64,000 nucleotides of DNA from JBBECJ01 sp963763325 (GCA_963763325.1 CAVXOL010000019.1:372001-436000); one strand, 5' to 3'. Shown: positions 1-9,794, numbered from the stretch's first letter. Notes: generated from the sequence alone by a model not told the origin. Translations and numbers: made by a program.

Positions 1-729
1 GCCGAGCATCTCGAGCGGCAAGGCGTCCTGATCGACCAGCGCGGCGACTCGCCTGGCAATCCGCGCATCACTGCGCTGCCCAAGCCTGGCACGCAGCAAC
101 GCCAGTTCGTCAAGTTGGAGATACGCCAGACACCCTGGCCGGCGGCTCCGGCGGCTACGCATGATTTCCCGGCTCAGTTCACCGCGAAACGCCTGCTCGC
201 CGAGCAAACCCGTGCGCCGATCCTGCGCCATCGCGCCGGGCGGTGTTGGAGGCCGCTCAACCTTGGCGTGCACTCGCGCAAGCAACTCGCTCATCTCAAA
301 TGGCTTGGCGAGATAATCGTCGGCGCCAAGTTCGAGACCATTGACGATGTCGTCCGTGCCGCCTCTCGCCGTCAGCATCAGGACCGGGATGGCGCGGGTC
401 TCGGAAACCGTCCGCAGGTAGGAGAGCAACCGAAAGCCGTCCATGTTAGGCATCATCACGTCGGTGATGATCAGATCGGGAGCCGCATCGCTGACGCGTG
501 CCAGTGCGTCGAGGCCGTCAATGGCGGTGACGACGTCGTACCCGGCGCGCTCGAGGGCGACTGACACCAGTTTGCGGATGCGGCTGTCGTCATCGACCAC
601 CAGGACCGTGCCGATACTCGGCGCCACCTCCGTAGCGGAAGGCAGGTCCGGCCCACGGTCGAGAATCAGCGGCTTCGGCGCGGATTCGGCGACAACCGGC
701 TTTCGGTCACGGTACGTGCGTACGGTCAT
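1..729 (-). CDS. response regulator with C-terminal GGDEF-like region (3' end off window)
   Basis: Cytoplasmic signalling protein; 243 codons are visible and the frame is open to the window edge, so the C-terminus is missing. After a 40-residue N-terminal extension comes a receiver domain (about residues 41-155) with the acidic pocket VVDDD, phospho-acceptor Asp90 in IITDVMMP, and the Lys142 switch residue in AKPFE. From about 165 a segment with DRRTGLLG resembles the start of a GGDEF-type domain, but the diagnostic GGDEF signature lies beyond the edge, so the output function is uncertain. Start is the ATG at 729; other starts in the extension cannot be excluded. It is separated from the next gene by about 146 bp. 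Confidence 0.8.
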   Translation of the reverse strand, partial: MTVRTYRDRKPVVAESAPKPLILDRGPDLPSATEVAPSIGTVLVVDDDSRIRKLVSVALERAGYDVVTAIDGLDALARVSDAAPDLIITDVMMPNMDGFRLLSYLRTVSETRAIPVLMLTARGGTDDIVNGLELGADDYLAKPFEMSELLARVHAKVERPPTPPGAMAQDRRTGLLGEQAFRGELSREIMRSRRSRRPGCLAYLQLDELALLRARLGQRSDARIARRVAALVDQDALPLEMLG

Positions 730-875
730 CGTCTACTCCGCGTAACAGAAGGGCAACATGCCTGCTGGAAGTCTGTCAGAGTACGGAACGCGGAGACATA
801 GCATAGAGGTCCCAAGCAGTGGCCACCAAACGTATCGGCCACGCACCAACGACACTCAGTAGACGGGAACGGTTG

Positions 876-2615
876 CTATGGCGACCAGTTCGCCGGCAAG
901 GTATAGCGCTTCTCGACCTCGTCGCGGATCTTCTCGCGGCTCTTGTCCGGGGAGATCTTCTTCGCGCTGGCGACCTTCTCGGCAGCGTCGGCCAGGTCGT
1001 CGTCCTTGATGACGTGGCGGAACCAGTTGGTGTAGTCACCGCGTTCGAGGTGCCAGGTCCAGGTCTCGTCGTCGATCCCTTCGGCCATCTGGAGGAAGAC
1101 GATCAGGTTCTGGGCGCGCAGATTGAGCGTCTCCTTCGGACCGCGGAAGACGAAGTGCTCCTCGTAGATCAGTTCACCAGCAGCGTACTTGCGCTGGTGG
1201 CGGCGACGCTCGGCCTTGGCTGGCGTAACCTCGACCTTGACCGGCTTCGTCCGGCTACCCCGCTGCCAGAGAATCACCTGACCGGGTTCCAGATCGGCGT
1301 CCGCAACCTTCGGGGGCTTGATCTTGAGCGCCTTCGCGAAACCGCCGAAGGTTGCATCGACGTCGCCGCCAACGGCGATGATCGTGTTGACCTCCGAGAG
1401 GACGCCCGGCGCGACCCAGTCGGGGTGGACGGTGATCATCAGCATCTCGCCGAACTGACGCGGGATCGTCGTGTCGGACGGCTTCCAGTCGCGCGGCAGC
1501 AGGTGATGGACCTCATCAACGATGATCCAGTGCGGCCGGCCGGTCTTGACGCGTAGCTCCTGCAAGCGCGGCAGCAGCGAGGCGAAGAAGCCGGGCCGGT
1601 CTTCGAGCCGGACGCCGAGCAGATTGATGACGACGTTCTCTGCCGGGTGGGCCAGCAGTTGCAACGCCTCATCGACATTCGGCGCGAGATCATGGTTGCC
1701 GAAGGTGATCGCGCCTGCGAAGCTCTCGTAGTCGCCCTCAGGGTCGATCAGGCAGAACTGGTATCCCTCCTCGGCCAGCCGCTCCATGATGGCGGTTGAC
1801 GCCGTCGATTTCCCGCTACCGGACGGCCCGGCGACGAGGATGCTTGTGCCATACGGCTTGAGCGAGACGTCCTGCTTCTTGCCGTTCGACCCGCCAGCTC
1901 GGGGGCCGAGCAGGATGTCGTGGCGGGTGCGCTTTGGTGCGATGCTGGCCAGGTCGTCTTCGATGATCATCTCGATGAACTCGACGACGCCGGCGCCATA
2001 CTCGCCCTTCATCACCACATCTGCGCGCTCCTGAATGGACGGAAGCGCGTTGGCGACGGCCGCCGACCCCTCGCAAAGACTCAGGAAGGCGTGGTCGTTC
2101 TCGGCTTCGCCGATACCAGCGACATTGTGCGGGGAGAGATGCATCGCTTCGAGAGCCGCGCGCGTGCCGGACTCCTTGTTGACCGAAGCCGGCAGCAGCA
2201 TGACAGCATCCTTGTTGAAGATGATCTGCCATTCCAGCCCAAGTTCCTGGATCACTTCGAGCGCCGTCGTCTCGTACGGCCGCACGGTCGCGACGATCGA
2301 GTGGCCGACCGTCAACTTCTTAACGCCACGAGCGCGGAGCGCCTCAACCAGTTCGGTTGGTGGAGCCTCGCCGAGGACCGTCTCGGCCTTCGTCTTCGGG
2401 TGGTAGAGCAGGCCGCCGTTCTCGGCGACGACGTAGTCGAACAGGTCGAGCCGGTCAAACTGCTGTTGCAGCACCGGCAGCTCGCGTCCAGTGACAAGAA
2501 TCAGTCGCCTGCCGGAATCGACCATCTTCTCGAGTGCGATGATGGACTTCTTCGTGACCTTGCCGTTCTTTGCCAGTGTGCCGCCGAAGTCCACGGCGAG
2601 CGCGAGATATCGCAA
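876..2615 (-). CDS. HAD-like phosphatase fused to HerA/DUF87-type ATPase
   Basis: Two-domain protein of 579 residues. Residues 1-215 are a Cof-type HAD fold: motif I is DFGGTL at residues 9-14, motif II VTGRE near 41, and motif IV GEAEND at 169-174. In canonical HAD phosphatases motif I is DxDGT; here the second Asp, the general acid/base, is Gly, so phosphatase activity may be weak or lost. Residues 245-579 form a HerA-like P-loop ATPase with Walker A GPSGSGKST (264-272) and Walker B WIIVDEVHHLL (363-373). This may couple a nucleotide-driven DNA or protein motor to a ligand-binding HAD domain. Substrate is unknown. Cytoplasmic, single gene. Confidence 0.85.
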   Translation of the reverse strand: MRYLALAVDFGGTLAKNGKVTKKSIIALEKMVDSGRRLILVTGRELPVLQQQFDRLDLFDYVVAENGGLLYHPKTKAETVLGEAPPTELVEALRARGVKKLTVGHSIVATVRPYETTALEVIQELGLEWQIIFNKDAVMLLPASVNKESGTRAALEAMHLSPHNVAGIGEAENDHAFLSLCEGSAAVANALPSIQERADVVMKGEYGAGVVEFIEMIIEDDLASIAPKRTRHDILLGPRAGGSNGKKQDVSLKPYGTSILVAGPSGSGKSTASTAIMERLAEEGYQFCLIDPEGDYESFAGAITFGNHDLAPNVDEALQLLAHPAENVVINLLGVRLEDRPGFFASLLPRLQELRVKTGRPHWIIVDEVHHLLPRDWKPSDTTIPRQFGEMLMITVHPDWVAPGVLSEVNTIIAVGGDVDATFGGFAKALKIKPPKVADADLEPGQVILWQRGSRTKPVKVEVTPAKAERRRHQRKYAAGELIYEEHFVFRGPKETLNLRAQNLIVFLQMAEGIDDETWTWHLERGDYTNWFRHVIKDDDLADAAEKVASAKKISPDKSREKIRDEVEKRYTLPANWSP

Positions 2616-2680
2616 ATCAGAAGCCTCTTCCTGAGATAGTCAATGAACGATGACAGACGCCGTAGGCAGGCTTCTGTCAC

Positions 2681-3178
2681 CTACAGGTATACGCAACCAG
2701 CGTACCGGGGAGGCAACTGTGATGTGGTGAAGAGGATGTTGGGCTCTGCCAGCGTGCCCGAGGATACCAGTGCCGTGCTGACGACTGGCGGTAGCCCGAG
2801 GATCGTTTCGATGCGCTCGGCCAACTGGTCCGAAATCGCGTGCTCGATCCGATCGGCTTCAGCGGCGCACATCTCCGGGGCGTAGCCAAGGGCTGTGATG
2901 AGGTACGACTTCGATCAGCGTGTAGCGTCGCAGGATATCCTCGACGCTAGCCATGCCTTCCAGCGTCAGGCCGACCGCACCGTAGCGATCGTGACTGACC
3001 AGATCGAGGCTGACCATCGCCGCACCATCTGCGATGCCGACGCACGCGTGATCGACAGCCGATCCGCGATTGCGCAGATGGTAGTCGTGTCATCATGGCC
3101 CCCGAGTGTCAGGATGGCACGAAGGTAGTCCTCGATGGCTGGGGTAAGTTGGCTGGCTTTCGAGGATGATCTCGACAT
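2681..3178 (-). CDS. DtxR/MntR-family metal-dependent repressor (two frameshifts)
   Basis: Transcriptional repressor of the DtxR/MntR family, expected to bind DNA when loaded with Fe(II) or Mn(II). The N-terminal frame reads an LTPAIEDYLRAIL helix and a winged-helix recognition region (SITRASASQMVRR). A one-base loss near 3025 moves the frame to VSLDLVSHDRYGAVGLTLEG (the wing). A one-base gain near 2917 returns it to the C-terminal metal-binding/dimer part, including EMCAAEADRIEHAISD. The two changes compensate and all family elements are present, so sequencing error is more likely than decay. It is the last gene of an operon with a ZIP carrier and a multicopper oxidase, which fits autoregulation through the box at 5673-5691. 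Confidence 0.75.
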
Positions 3179-3202
3179 GCGTTCTCCGTGGATGAGGAGC
3201 CG

Positions 3203-3246
3203 TTTCCCCGGTCGTCCTGATCCGCGGATCGGGACGACCGGGGAAA
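3203..3246 (-). terminator. 21-bp intercistronic hairpin between ZIP gene and dtxR-like gene
   Basis: Arms 3203-3223 and 3226-3246 pair over 21 bp with a single G-U wobble and a two-base loop. There is no T-run, so it may be an attenuator or RNA-stability element that lowers dtxR-like expression relative to the upstream ZIP gene. Confidence 0.6.
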
Positions 3247-3250
3247 TGCT

Positions 3251-4478
3251 TCAGGCCGCGACCAGGAGTGCAGTGACGTACATGATCGCGATGCCGGCCG
3301 TGACGCCGCTGAAGGTCGTCCAGTTGAGCCAGGGCTGGTTCTCGCGAGCGGTGCCACGCATGATGATCCGCGTCACCTCGACGACAACCTGAACGATCGC
3401 GCCGATACCGATTGCGAGGAAGATCGTCGTCCAGAGCGGCGAGTAGATGAAGCCGCCGATCCAGACGCCGAGGATGGCCGGCGCGCCAGCCAGTAGCGCC
3501 AGCCCGGCGAAGTGCTTCATCGCGGGCCGCTCACGCAGGATCGGCGCGGCGATGCCGACACCCTCGGTGACGTTGTGGAGCGTGAAGCCGATGACGAGGA
3601 AGACACCCAGCGCGACCTCACCGAGCGCGAATGCGGCGCCAATCGCCAGCCCCTCGCCAAGGTTGTGGAGGCCGATCCCGAGCGCGATCTGATACGCAAC
3701 GGCCAGCCCTTTGCGAGGCGCGTCACTCTTGCGCGACGAGATTGTCATCAGCAGCAGGAAGGCCAGCAATGCGACGATCGGCACAAGCAGCGGCCCCTCG
3801 AAGGCAGCTGGAACAGCCAGCGCAACCTCCTGGGCTTCCCCGAACATGTCGATCGCGAGGAAGACGAGCAGACCGACCGTCAGCGCCAGGATGAAGCGCA
3901 TCGCGTTACCGCTGAGGCGGCGCATGAACGGGTACCAGAGCAGGCCGAGCGCGACCGGGATGACGCCGACATAGATGCCAATCAACGCGAAGCGCGCGAA
4001 CGTCGCCGCATTGGTCTCGGGCGACTCGATCGCGACAGGAACCTCGGCATCGAAGACGACACCAGTCGCGGAGATGATCGCGATCGCGTGTGCCTCGCCC
4101 TCGACCCACGGGTAGGGGATGTCGATCGTCGTCGATTCCAGCCGGTCGAGCGTTTGCGGGCCGTCGAGCTCGAATTGCCAATAGGCATCGTCGACCATCA
4201 CCTGGGCGATCGTGATCTCGTCGGGGCCGTCGTTGACGACATCGAGGGTGATCCGGTTCGGTTCCGGCAGCGTCACGCGCTGGACGTTCAGCGTCTCGAT
4301 CGGCGGGACCTTGCGATCGCCCAGGCCAGCGTCGGTCGCGACGATCAGCGCCAGAACTCCCGCCAGCAGGACGAGCGGCAACAGCCCCAGTCCGATCCAG
4401 CGCAGATCCTCGCGCGGACGATCCGCTTCAGCGCGGCGACGCCCGAACCTCCGGATCGTTCAGTGCGACGTCAGACAT
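3251..4478 (-). CDS. ZIP-family divalent metal transporter with N-terminal extracytoplasmic domain (frameshift near 4437)
   Basis: Inner-membrane ZIP carrier for divalent metal. The gene starts at ATG 4478 behind GAGGAG; after about 15 codons a one-base indel near 4437 shifts to the main frame (RAEADRPREDLRWIGLGLL...). A first TM segment is followed by about 100 mostly beta-like residues presumably outside the membrane, then about seven TM segments. The ZIP signature metal motifs HNLGEGLAIG and HNVTEG are present. The outer domain is unusual for bacterial ZIPs. It lies 27 bp downstream of the multicopper oxidase gene and upstream of the DtxR-type repressor, suggesting iron or manganese handling. 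Metal specificity cannot be read from sequence. Confidence 0.8.
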
Positions 4479-4505
4479 CGATAGCTCCTCGATTCCCGTC
4501 CAACG

Positions 4506-5647
4506 CTACTCGACAACCTCGAACGCACTCATCCAGCCAAGCTCAGGGAACTCGGACTGGTGGGCGTGGAACATGTAGAGGCCCGGCTCGAACCCCGCGA
4601 ACGAGATTTCGAGGATTCCGCGCTGCGCCTGACACTGCATGATCGTGTCGACCGTCTTCAGCGTCGGTTCCAGCGTCGTGCCGTGATCGTAGTAATCGAA
4701 GAAGTTGGCGTGCAGGTGGAACGAGTTGATCGGGTCGAACTCGGTCATGTTGATCAGGTAGACGCGCACCGGCCGGTCGCGCTCGACGCGGATCGGGTGC
4801 TTCATGTAGTGGAAGGCGACGTGTTGACGGCGTAGACCTCGTTCTCGCCGTCGAAGGTCGTGTCGAAGGCGTTCATGACCATCACGAACTCCTGCCACTC
4901 CTTCGATTCGTCGTAGTCGGGATGGCGCGAGCGGCGGCCTGTGTCGCCATGCTTCTCCGGGTCGGGGTTGATGATGAATGCGCCGTAGAGCCCCTTGTGG
5001 ATGTGCCGCTTGAGCGGGATCGCGTGACAGTGATACAGGTGGCATGCCGAACGGTGTCGGCATCGAACTCGTAGGTAAACGTTTCGCCGACCTCGATGTT
5101 GCCGCGACCGATGCCGGTCACGCCGTCCATGAAGCTGGAATGGATACCGTGGTAGTGGATCGTGTGCGGGTGGCTGCCGGCGTTGGTGAAGTGCAGCCGC
5201 AGCCGGTCACCCTCGTTGCAGCGGATCGTCGGCCCCGGCACCTGGCCGTTGTAGGTCCAGGCCGGGAAGAAGACGCCCGGCGCGATCTCGATCTCCTTGT
5301 CGAAGGCGACGATCTCGTACTCGCGTAGCGTCTGCCCGTTCGGCAGCGTGCTGACGGTGCCGTAGTCGAACGTCGTCAGGTAACTCCATCGGGTCGATCC
5401 CGATCGCGTCCGGGCCAACATCTCCAACCGTCATCGAGAGCGAGTGGCCGTCGTGGTCCGTCTCGGACTGTTGTCGTGACGTCGCGGGGTGCGCGTGCGG
5501 TCCGTCAACTTCCGCCCGGCCCGACTCGGGTATGAGGACGCCGAGCGCCCCAGCCGAACCGACAACGGCTGCGCTTGCCGCGCCGAATCGCAAAAAGTCT
5601 CGCCGGTTAAATCGCTTCCAGTCGGGCATGCGTTGCACTTTGTCCAA
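4506..5647 (-). CDS. Tat-exported multicopper oxidase (about four frameshifts)
   Basis: Exported copper oxidase, possibly a ferroxidase or manganese oxidase. The N-terminus has a twin-arginine signal (FNRRDFLRFG, then a hydrophobic Ala-rich stretch). Copper motifs appear in different frames: HYHGIH, LYHCHAIPLKRHIHKGLYG, FHLHANFF and MFHAHQSEF, together supplying type 1, 2 and 3 ligands. Breaks lie near 5385 (extra T before SYLTTFDYG), two within about 15 bases near 5045 (between FDAD and LYHCH), and near 4822 (before VAFHYMKHP). The length after repair, about 380 residues, suits a compact two-domain type. It is the first gene of the metal operon. Start is ATG 5647; ATG 5629 is an alternative closer to the signal. 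Confidence 0.8.
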
Positions 5648-5671
5648 TCACGATACAAGCAACATGCAATG

Positions 5672-5699
5672 AGTATATTAGCCTTACCTAATTTGTCAA
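5672..5699 (-). promoter_or_regulatory. sigma70-type promoter of the multicopper oxidase operon
   Basis: On the minus strand TTGACA (5694-5699) and TATACT (5672-5677) are separated by 16 bp, 25 bp upstream of the oxidase ATG. It is an exceptionally good consensus match for this GC-rich window. Confidence 0.75.
5673..5691 (-). promoter_or_regulatory. DtxR/IdeR-like iron box in the promoter spacer
   Basis: The minus strand reads TTAGGTAAGGCTAATATAC. The known DtxR/IdeR consensus is TWAGGTWAGSCTWACCTWA; the first 14 positions match and the distal half-site is degenerate. The site fills the spacer and overlaps the -10 element, as expected of a repressor operator. The repressor is probably the operon's own third gene. 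Confidence 0.65.
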
Positions 5700-6033
5700 T
5701 GAGTCTATGTGCCGATGCCGGATAAGCCGTCGTCGGTTTTGTCATATAGGGCAACATGCGTGCGCGAGTATCCAGGCAGCGTCACGAGGACGAAGACGCG
5801 GCGAGCACGGGATTCTGAACTGAGTGTCGAGGGTTGAGCATGCGCGCCGCCGTCACGATAGCGGCGCTGACGATCAGTCGCTGGGGATGTCGCGCTGATC
5901 CTGGACGTCGGAACGGTTATCTATCCCTTTGAGGTCATACGGGCGATGACCATGATCGGTTTCCCTTGTGAGCGAATGGCTCCTTACATCATCCTGCGCC
6001 TTACGTTTTAGCGGGCGCTGGCTGGATCGACCC
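5700..6033. other. intergenic region, no gene seen
   Basis: Between the promoter of the oxidase operon and the 3' end of the GH13 gene. Possible short frames have no family resemblance, and no clear hairpin or tRNA was seen. Confidence 0.5.
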
Positions 6034-7662
6034 CTATGGTGACGGCACGATGTGCACGACACAGCCCTCATGACCACGCAACTCGAACGTCGTCAGCAGT
6101 TCTTCGCCGTCGCGGTCGAGGTGGGTCGAGAGGACGACGGTGCCGGTCGGGTGGGACGGCAGTGTGAGGCTGCGCGGCTCGCCGGTGAAGTTGAGCGCGA
6201 TCAGGTAACGGTCGGCGCCTGAGATACGCTCGTAGACGAGGCAGTCATCGGGAATGTCGGTGATCGGCTCGTAGTCGCCGAGCATCAGCGCACGGCTGGC
6301 GCGGCGAAGGGCGAGCAGGCGGCGAGTGAGGGTCAGCATCGAGGTCGGATCGTCTCGTTGAGCCTCGACGTTGAGGATCTCGTAGCCATCCTCGATTGGG
6401 AGCCAGGGTGTAGCGTCTGGCGTCGTGAAGCCGGCGTTGGGTGAATCGTCCCAGAGCATCGGCGCGCGTTCCGGATCGCGGCCCATCGTGCCGGACGTTC
6501 TGCCCCACGGGTCCTGGACAGCGTCGAGGGCGACCGGAACATCGACCATGCCCAACTCGTCGCCGTTGTAGATCGTCGGCGTCCCGCGCAGGGTGAGCAG
6601 CAGCATCATCGCGACGCGCGCCTGCTCGGGACCGATCCGGCTGGCGATTCGCGATTCATCGTGGTTGCCAAGGACGTAGTTCGGCCAGCCGCCAGTCGGG
6701 ATGACCTGTTGCATGGTCGTCACGAGCTCGCGAACCTCGTTCGCGTCCCAATCGATCCCCAGTAGCCCGAAGTTGAACGGCAAATGCAATTCGTCGAGTT
6801 GCTCGCCATAGTAACTGGCCCACTTCGGCCAGTCGAAGACGTGGATCTCGCCGATGCCGACCCTCTCAGTGAACTCGTCGAGGACGGCGCGCATATCGCG
6901 AAGAACGCAGTGCAGTTCATCAGTCGCATAGTCGTAGACATGCACCTGCTGGTCGAATTCCTCCTGCGGACGGTGGATGAGCTGGATACCCTCAGTATTT
7001 GGCGGGTTGTCGCGGAGCTGGACGTCCTTCACCATGCAGTGGATTGCGTCAAGCCGGAAGCCGTCGACGCCCCTCGCCAGCCAGAAGCGCATCGCGTCCA
7101 GCATCGCGGCCCGCACCTCCGGGTTGTGCCAGTTCAGGTCGGGCTGCTCGACGAGGAAGGAGTGCAGGTAGTACTGGCCAGTCGGCTCGTCCCACTGCCA
7201 GGCCGACCCGCCGAAGATCGAGAACCAGTTGTTGGGTGGCGAGCCATCCGGCCGTGCGTCGGCCCAGACGTACCAGTCGCGCTTTGGGCTGTCGCGCGAA
7301 GCGCGTGATTCGATGAACCACGGGTGCTGGTCGGACGAGTGGTTCGGAACGAAGTCGATGATGACACGGATGTCGCGCTCGTGGGCTCCGGCCAGCAGCC
7401 GGTCGAACGTCTCCAGATCGCCAAAGAGCGGATCGACCGCGCAATAGTCGGCAACGTCGTAGCCGAAGTCGGCCATCGGTGACGGATAGAATGGCGAAAG
7501 CCAGATGGCGTCGACGCCGAGCGTGTCGCTCAGGTAGTCCAGCTTCTCGATCACGCCGGCCAGGTCGCCGGTGCCATCACCGTTACTGTCGCGGAAGCTG
7601 CGCGGATAGACCTGATAGATGACGCCCGACTGCCACCAGAGTAGCTGCTGCCCTGCTTCCAC
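6034..7662 (-). CDS. GH13 alpha-glucosidase / oligo-1,6-glucosidase-like enzyme
   Basis: Cytoplasmic alpha-glucosidase acting on malto- or isomalto-oligosaccharides or sucrose-like substrates. The (beta/alpha)8 barrel motifs are in order: IYQVYPRSF, DFVPNHSS (region I), GFRLDAIHCM with the Asp nucleophile near residue 205 (region II), GEIHVF with the Glu acid/base (region III), and NHDESR with the third acid (region IV). A C-terminal beta domain ends near LTLPSHPTG and RGHEGCVVHI. About 540 residues is normal for GH13 alpha-glucosidases. There is no signal peptide. The chosen GTG at 7662 has AGGAGAGGA about 8 bases upstream; an earlier GTG at 7686 is possible. No sugar transporter is adjacent. 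Confidence 0.9.
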   Translation of the reverse strand: MEAGQQLLWWQSGVIYQVYPRSFRDSNGDGTGDLAGVIEKLDYLSDTLGVDAIWLSPFYPSPMADFGYDVADYCAVDPLFGDLETFDRLLAGAHERDIRVIIDFVPNHSSDQHPWFIESRASRDSPKRDWYVWADARPDGSPPNNWFSIFGGSAWQWDEPTGQYYLHSFLVEQPDLNWHNPEVRAAMLDAMRFWLARGVDGFRLDAIHCMVKDVQLRDNPPNTEGIQLIHRPQEEFDQQVHVYDYATDELHCVLRDMRAVLDEFTERVGIGEIHVFDWPKWASYYGEQLDELHLPFNFGLLGIDWDANEVRELVTTMQQVIPTGGWPNYVLGNHDESRIASRIGPEQARVAMMLLLTLRGTPTIYNGDELGMVDVPVALDAVQDPWGRTSGTMGRDPERAPMLWDDSPNAGFTTPDATPWLPIEDGYEILNVEAQRDDPTSMLTLTRRLLALRRASRALMLGDYEPITDIPDDCLVYERISGADRYLIALNFTGEPRSLTLPSHPTGTVVLSTHLDRDGEELLTTFELRGHEGCVVHIVPSP

Positions 7663-7726
7663 GATGACTCGTCCTCTCCTGCTCACCTGTTTCCTACGCT
7701 GATCCCACGCAGTGTCAGTCTATCGT

Positions 7727-7848
7727 GGTGACGCGTGAAGCGTGGCGCGGAACATTGCTATGTCAGCCCTCCGCCAGTAATGATGACAAGCAGCATCAGG
7801 GTGTTGAAGGAGACGTTCCCCGTTACGCATCGCGCACCGCGCGTCACC
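7727..7848. repeat. paired tracts of 7-base words (GTGACGC type)
   Basis: At 7727-7750 the words GTGACGC, GTGAAGC and GTGGCGC follow one another; at 7820-7848 a roughly complementary tract (ATCGCGC, ACCGCGC, GTCACCT) could form an imperfect stem. It lies between the divergent GH13 and antiporter genes; no other gene is seen from 7663 to 8090. Confidence 0.55.
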
Positions 7849-8090
7849 TATTCGGTAAAATACGAGCGTGAGCGTGGTGGACAGCCTCTCGGCTGTCTGG
7901 AGTCGCGGTTTTCACATCATGACATGACGACGTTGAGGCATCGTGCCTCTGCCGGTTATCCGACAGGGACGGATGCCCGTGTCTATCTGTCCGGCAGGTA
8001 GACGAATGCGGACCGGCATTGAGCCGACCGGACCACACCGTACAGCGCGTTGGGCTGCGAACCTGCAGATCCAGCCGCTACAGGAGGTCC

Positions 8091-9794
8091 ATGGAAAACT
8101 CCGGGTTACTCGTCAATCTCGCGTTCGCGTTAGGGACGGCCTTCGCCGGTGCCATGATCGCCGCCCGATTGCGGCAGTCGGTGACGCTTGGCTACATACT
8201 GGCCGGGATCGTGATCGGGCCGTATACGCCAGGCTTCGTCGGCGACCAGGTCGCCGTTGATGAGCTGGCCAACGTCGGCGTCATCCTGCTGATGTTCGCG
8301 ATCGGCATGCAGCTCTCGTTCGACGACCTGAAGCGGGTTGGTGGGGTCGCGCTGTTCGGCGGCGGACTCCAGGTGCTGCTGATGATCGGGGCAGGCTTTC
8401 TGGTCGGGATCGCGCTCGGCTGGACCTGGCTGGAGGCGCTCTTCTTCGGCTCCGTCCTCTCAAACTCGTCCAGCACCGTCCTGAGCAAAGTGCTGGCCGA
8501 ACGGGGCGAGCCGGATTCGGTTCCCGGCCGGATCGGCATTGCCTGGTCAACCGTCCAGGACCTGAGCACAATCGTGCTCGTCGTCGTCCTGACGGCGCTG
8601 GCGGAAGGCGGCGATGGGCTGGCCACCGACCTGGTCTGGGCGACGATCAAGGTCGGAATCTTCATGATCCTGTTGATCCCGATCGGCTCGCGGGTGTTGC
8701 CGTGGCTGTTCGACCATGTCGCCAACCTGCGCAATCGCGAGGTGTTCGTCCTGACGGTCGGCGCAGTCGCGATCGGGACCGCCTATCTGTCATCGCTGTT
8801 CGGGCTCTCGGTCGCGATCGGGGCGTTCGTCGCAGGTGTCGTCATCAGCGAGTCCGAGCTGTCGCACCAGATCCTCGGCGACATCGAGCCGCTACGCGAC
8901 ATCTTTGCCGGGCTCTTCTTCGTCTCAGTCGGCATCCTGGTCGATCCCGGCTTCGTCCTGCGCAACCTGCCGCTGGTGGCGGTAACGGTCGTGATGATTG
9001 TCGTCGTCAAGGGGCTGATGGTCGTTATGATCTCGCTGGCGTTCAAGTACCCGATGCGGATCGCGATTCTGGTCGGCGCTGGGTTGGCGCAATCGGCCGA
9101 GTTCTCGTTCCTGCTGGCCCGGCTCGGAGCCAACCTCGGCGCGATCTCGGGCGACGTCTTCAGCCTGATGCTGGCCGGTGCTGCCGTCAGTATCGTCCTC
9201 TCGCCGGCCATGCATTCGCTCGGTCACCGGGCCGCCGGTTGGTGGGAACGGCGCCGCCCTCCGACCGGCGAATTGTCGATGCTGGAGACCGACGGACAAC
9301 CGGCGATTCGCGGACATGCCATCGTCTGCGGCTATGGGCGGGTCGGCCGGGTCATCGGCGACGCGCTGCTCCGGCGCGGCTTCCCGATGGTCGTCGTCGA
9401 GCAGGACCAGCGCATCGTCCGCGATCTGCGCGACAACGGCGTCCACGCGCTGGCCGGCTCAGCCGATCACCCGTTGCTACTCCAGCGTGTCAACCTGAGC
9501 CGGGCGCGGGTCCTCGTCGTGGCCGTCCCGGATGCGCTGACGGCCCGCAGGATCGTCGATCAGGCCCGAGCGATCGCGCCACGGCTGGCAATCGTCGTCC
9601 GAACCCATACCGAAGCTGAGCGTGAGTGGCACATGGCGCACGGCGCGACCGAGACGATTCACGGCGAGCTGGACCTGGCGATCGAGATGACGCGCTTCGC
9701 CCTCCACCGCTTCGGCGTCCCAGCGACCGAGACGGCAGCCATCATGCAGCGCATTCGTCACCGATCCGTCCGACCGGTCGAGGAACCCGTCTAG
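8091..9794 (+). CDS. CPA2-family cation/proton antiporter with TrkA-N domain (KefB-like)
   Basis: Inner-membrane monovalent cation:proton antiporter. From ATG 8091 (AGGAGG three bases upstream) the protein has 567 residues. About 12-13 hydrophobic segments fill residues 1-385, including GYILAGIVIGPYTPG and SNSSSTVLSKVL, typical of the Kef/CPA2 Na+/H+ exchanger domain. A cytoplasmic NAD-binding TrkA-N (RCK) domain follows, with the glycine-rich turn GYGRVGRVIG near 430 and an Asp/Glu cofactor acid after VVVEQD. No separate TrkA-C domain is obvious. This architecture fits KefB/YbaL-type potassium efflux or Na+/H+ exchange gated by nucleotide. It is a single gene. Confidence 0.9.
   Translation: MENSGLLVNLAFALGTAFAGAMIAARLRQSVTLGYILAGIVIGPYTPGFVGDQVAVDELANVGVILLMFAIGMQLSFDDLKRVGGVALFGGGLQVLLMIGAGFLVGIALGWTWLEALFFGSVLSNSSSTVLSKVLAERGEPDSVPGRIGIAWSTVQDLSTIVLVVVLTALAEGGDGLATDLVWATIKVGIFMILLIPIGSRVLPWLFDHVANLRNREVFVLTVGAVAIGTAYLSSLFGLSVAIGAFVAGVVISESELSHQILGDIEPLRDIFAGLFFVSVGILVDPGFVLRNLPLVAVTVVMIVVVKGLMVVMISLAFKYPMRIAILVGAGLAQSAEFSFLLARLGANLGAISGDVFSLMLAGAAVSIVLSPAMHSLGHRAAGWWERRRPPTGELSMLETDGQPAIRGHAIVCGYGRVGRVIGDALLRRGFPMVVVEQDQRIVRDLRDNGVHALAGSADHPLLLQRVNLSRARVLVVAVPDALTARRIVDQARAIAPRLAIVVRTHTEAEREWHMAHGATETIHGELDLAIEMTRFALHRFGVPATETAAIMQRIRHRSVRPVEEPV

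Noticed and set aside
3512..4642. 376-codon plus-strand open frame
   Set aside because: Antisense to the ZIP carrier; composition rich in Arg/Asp/Gln and no family pattern, typical of GC-rich shadow frames.
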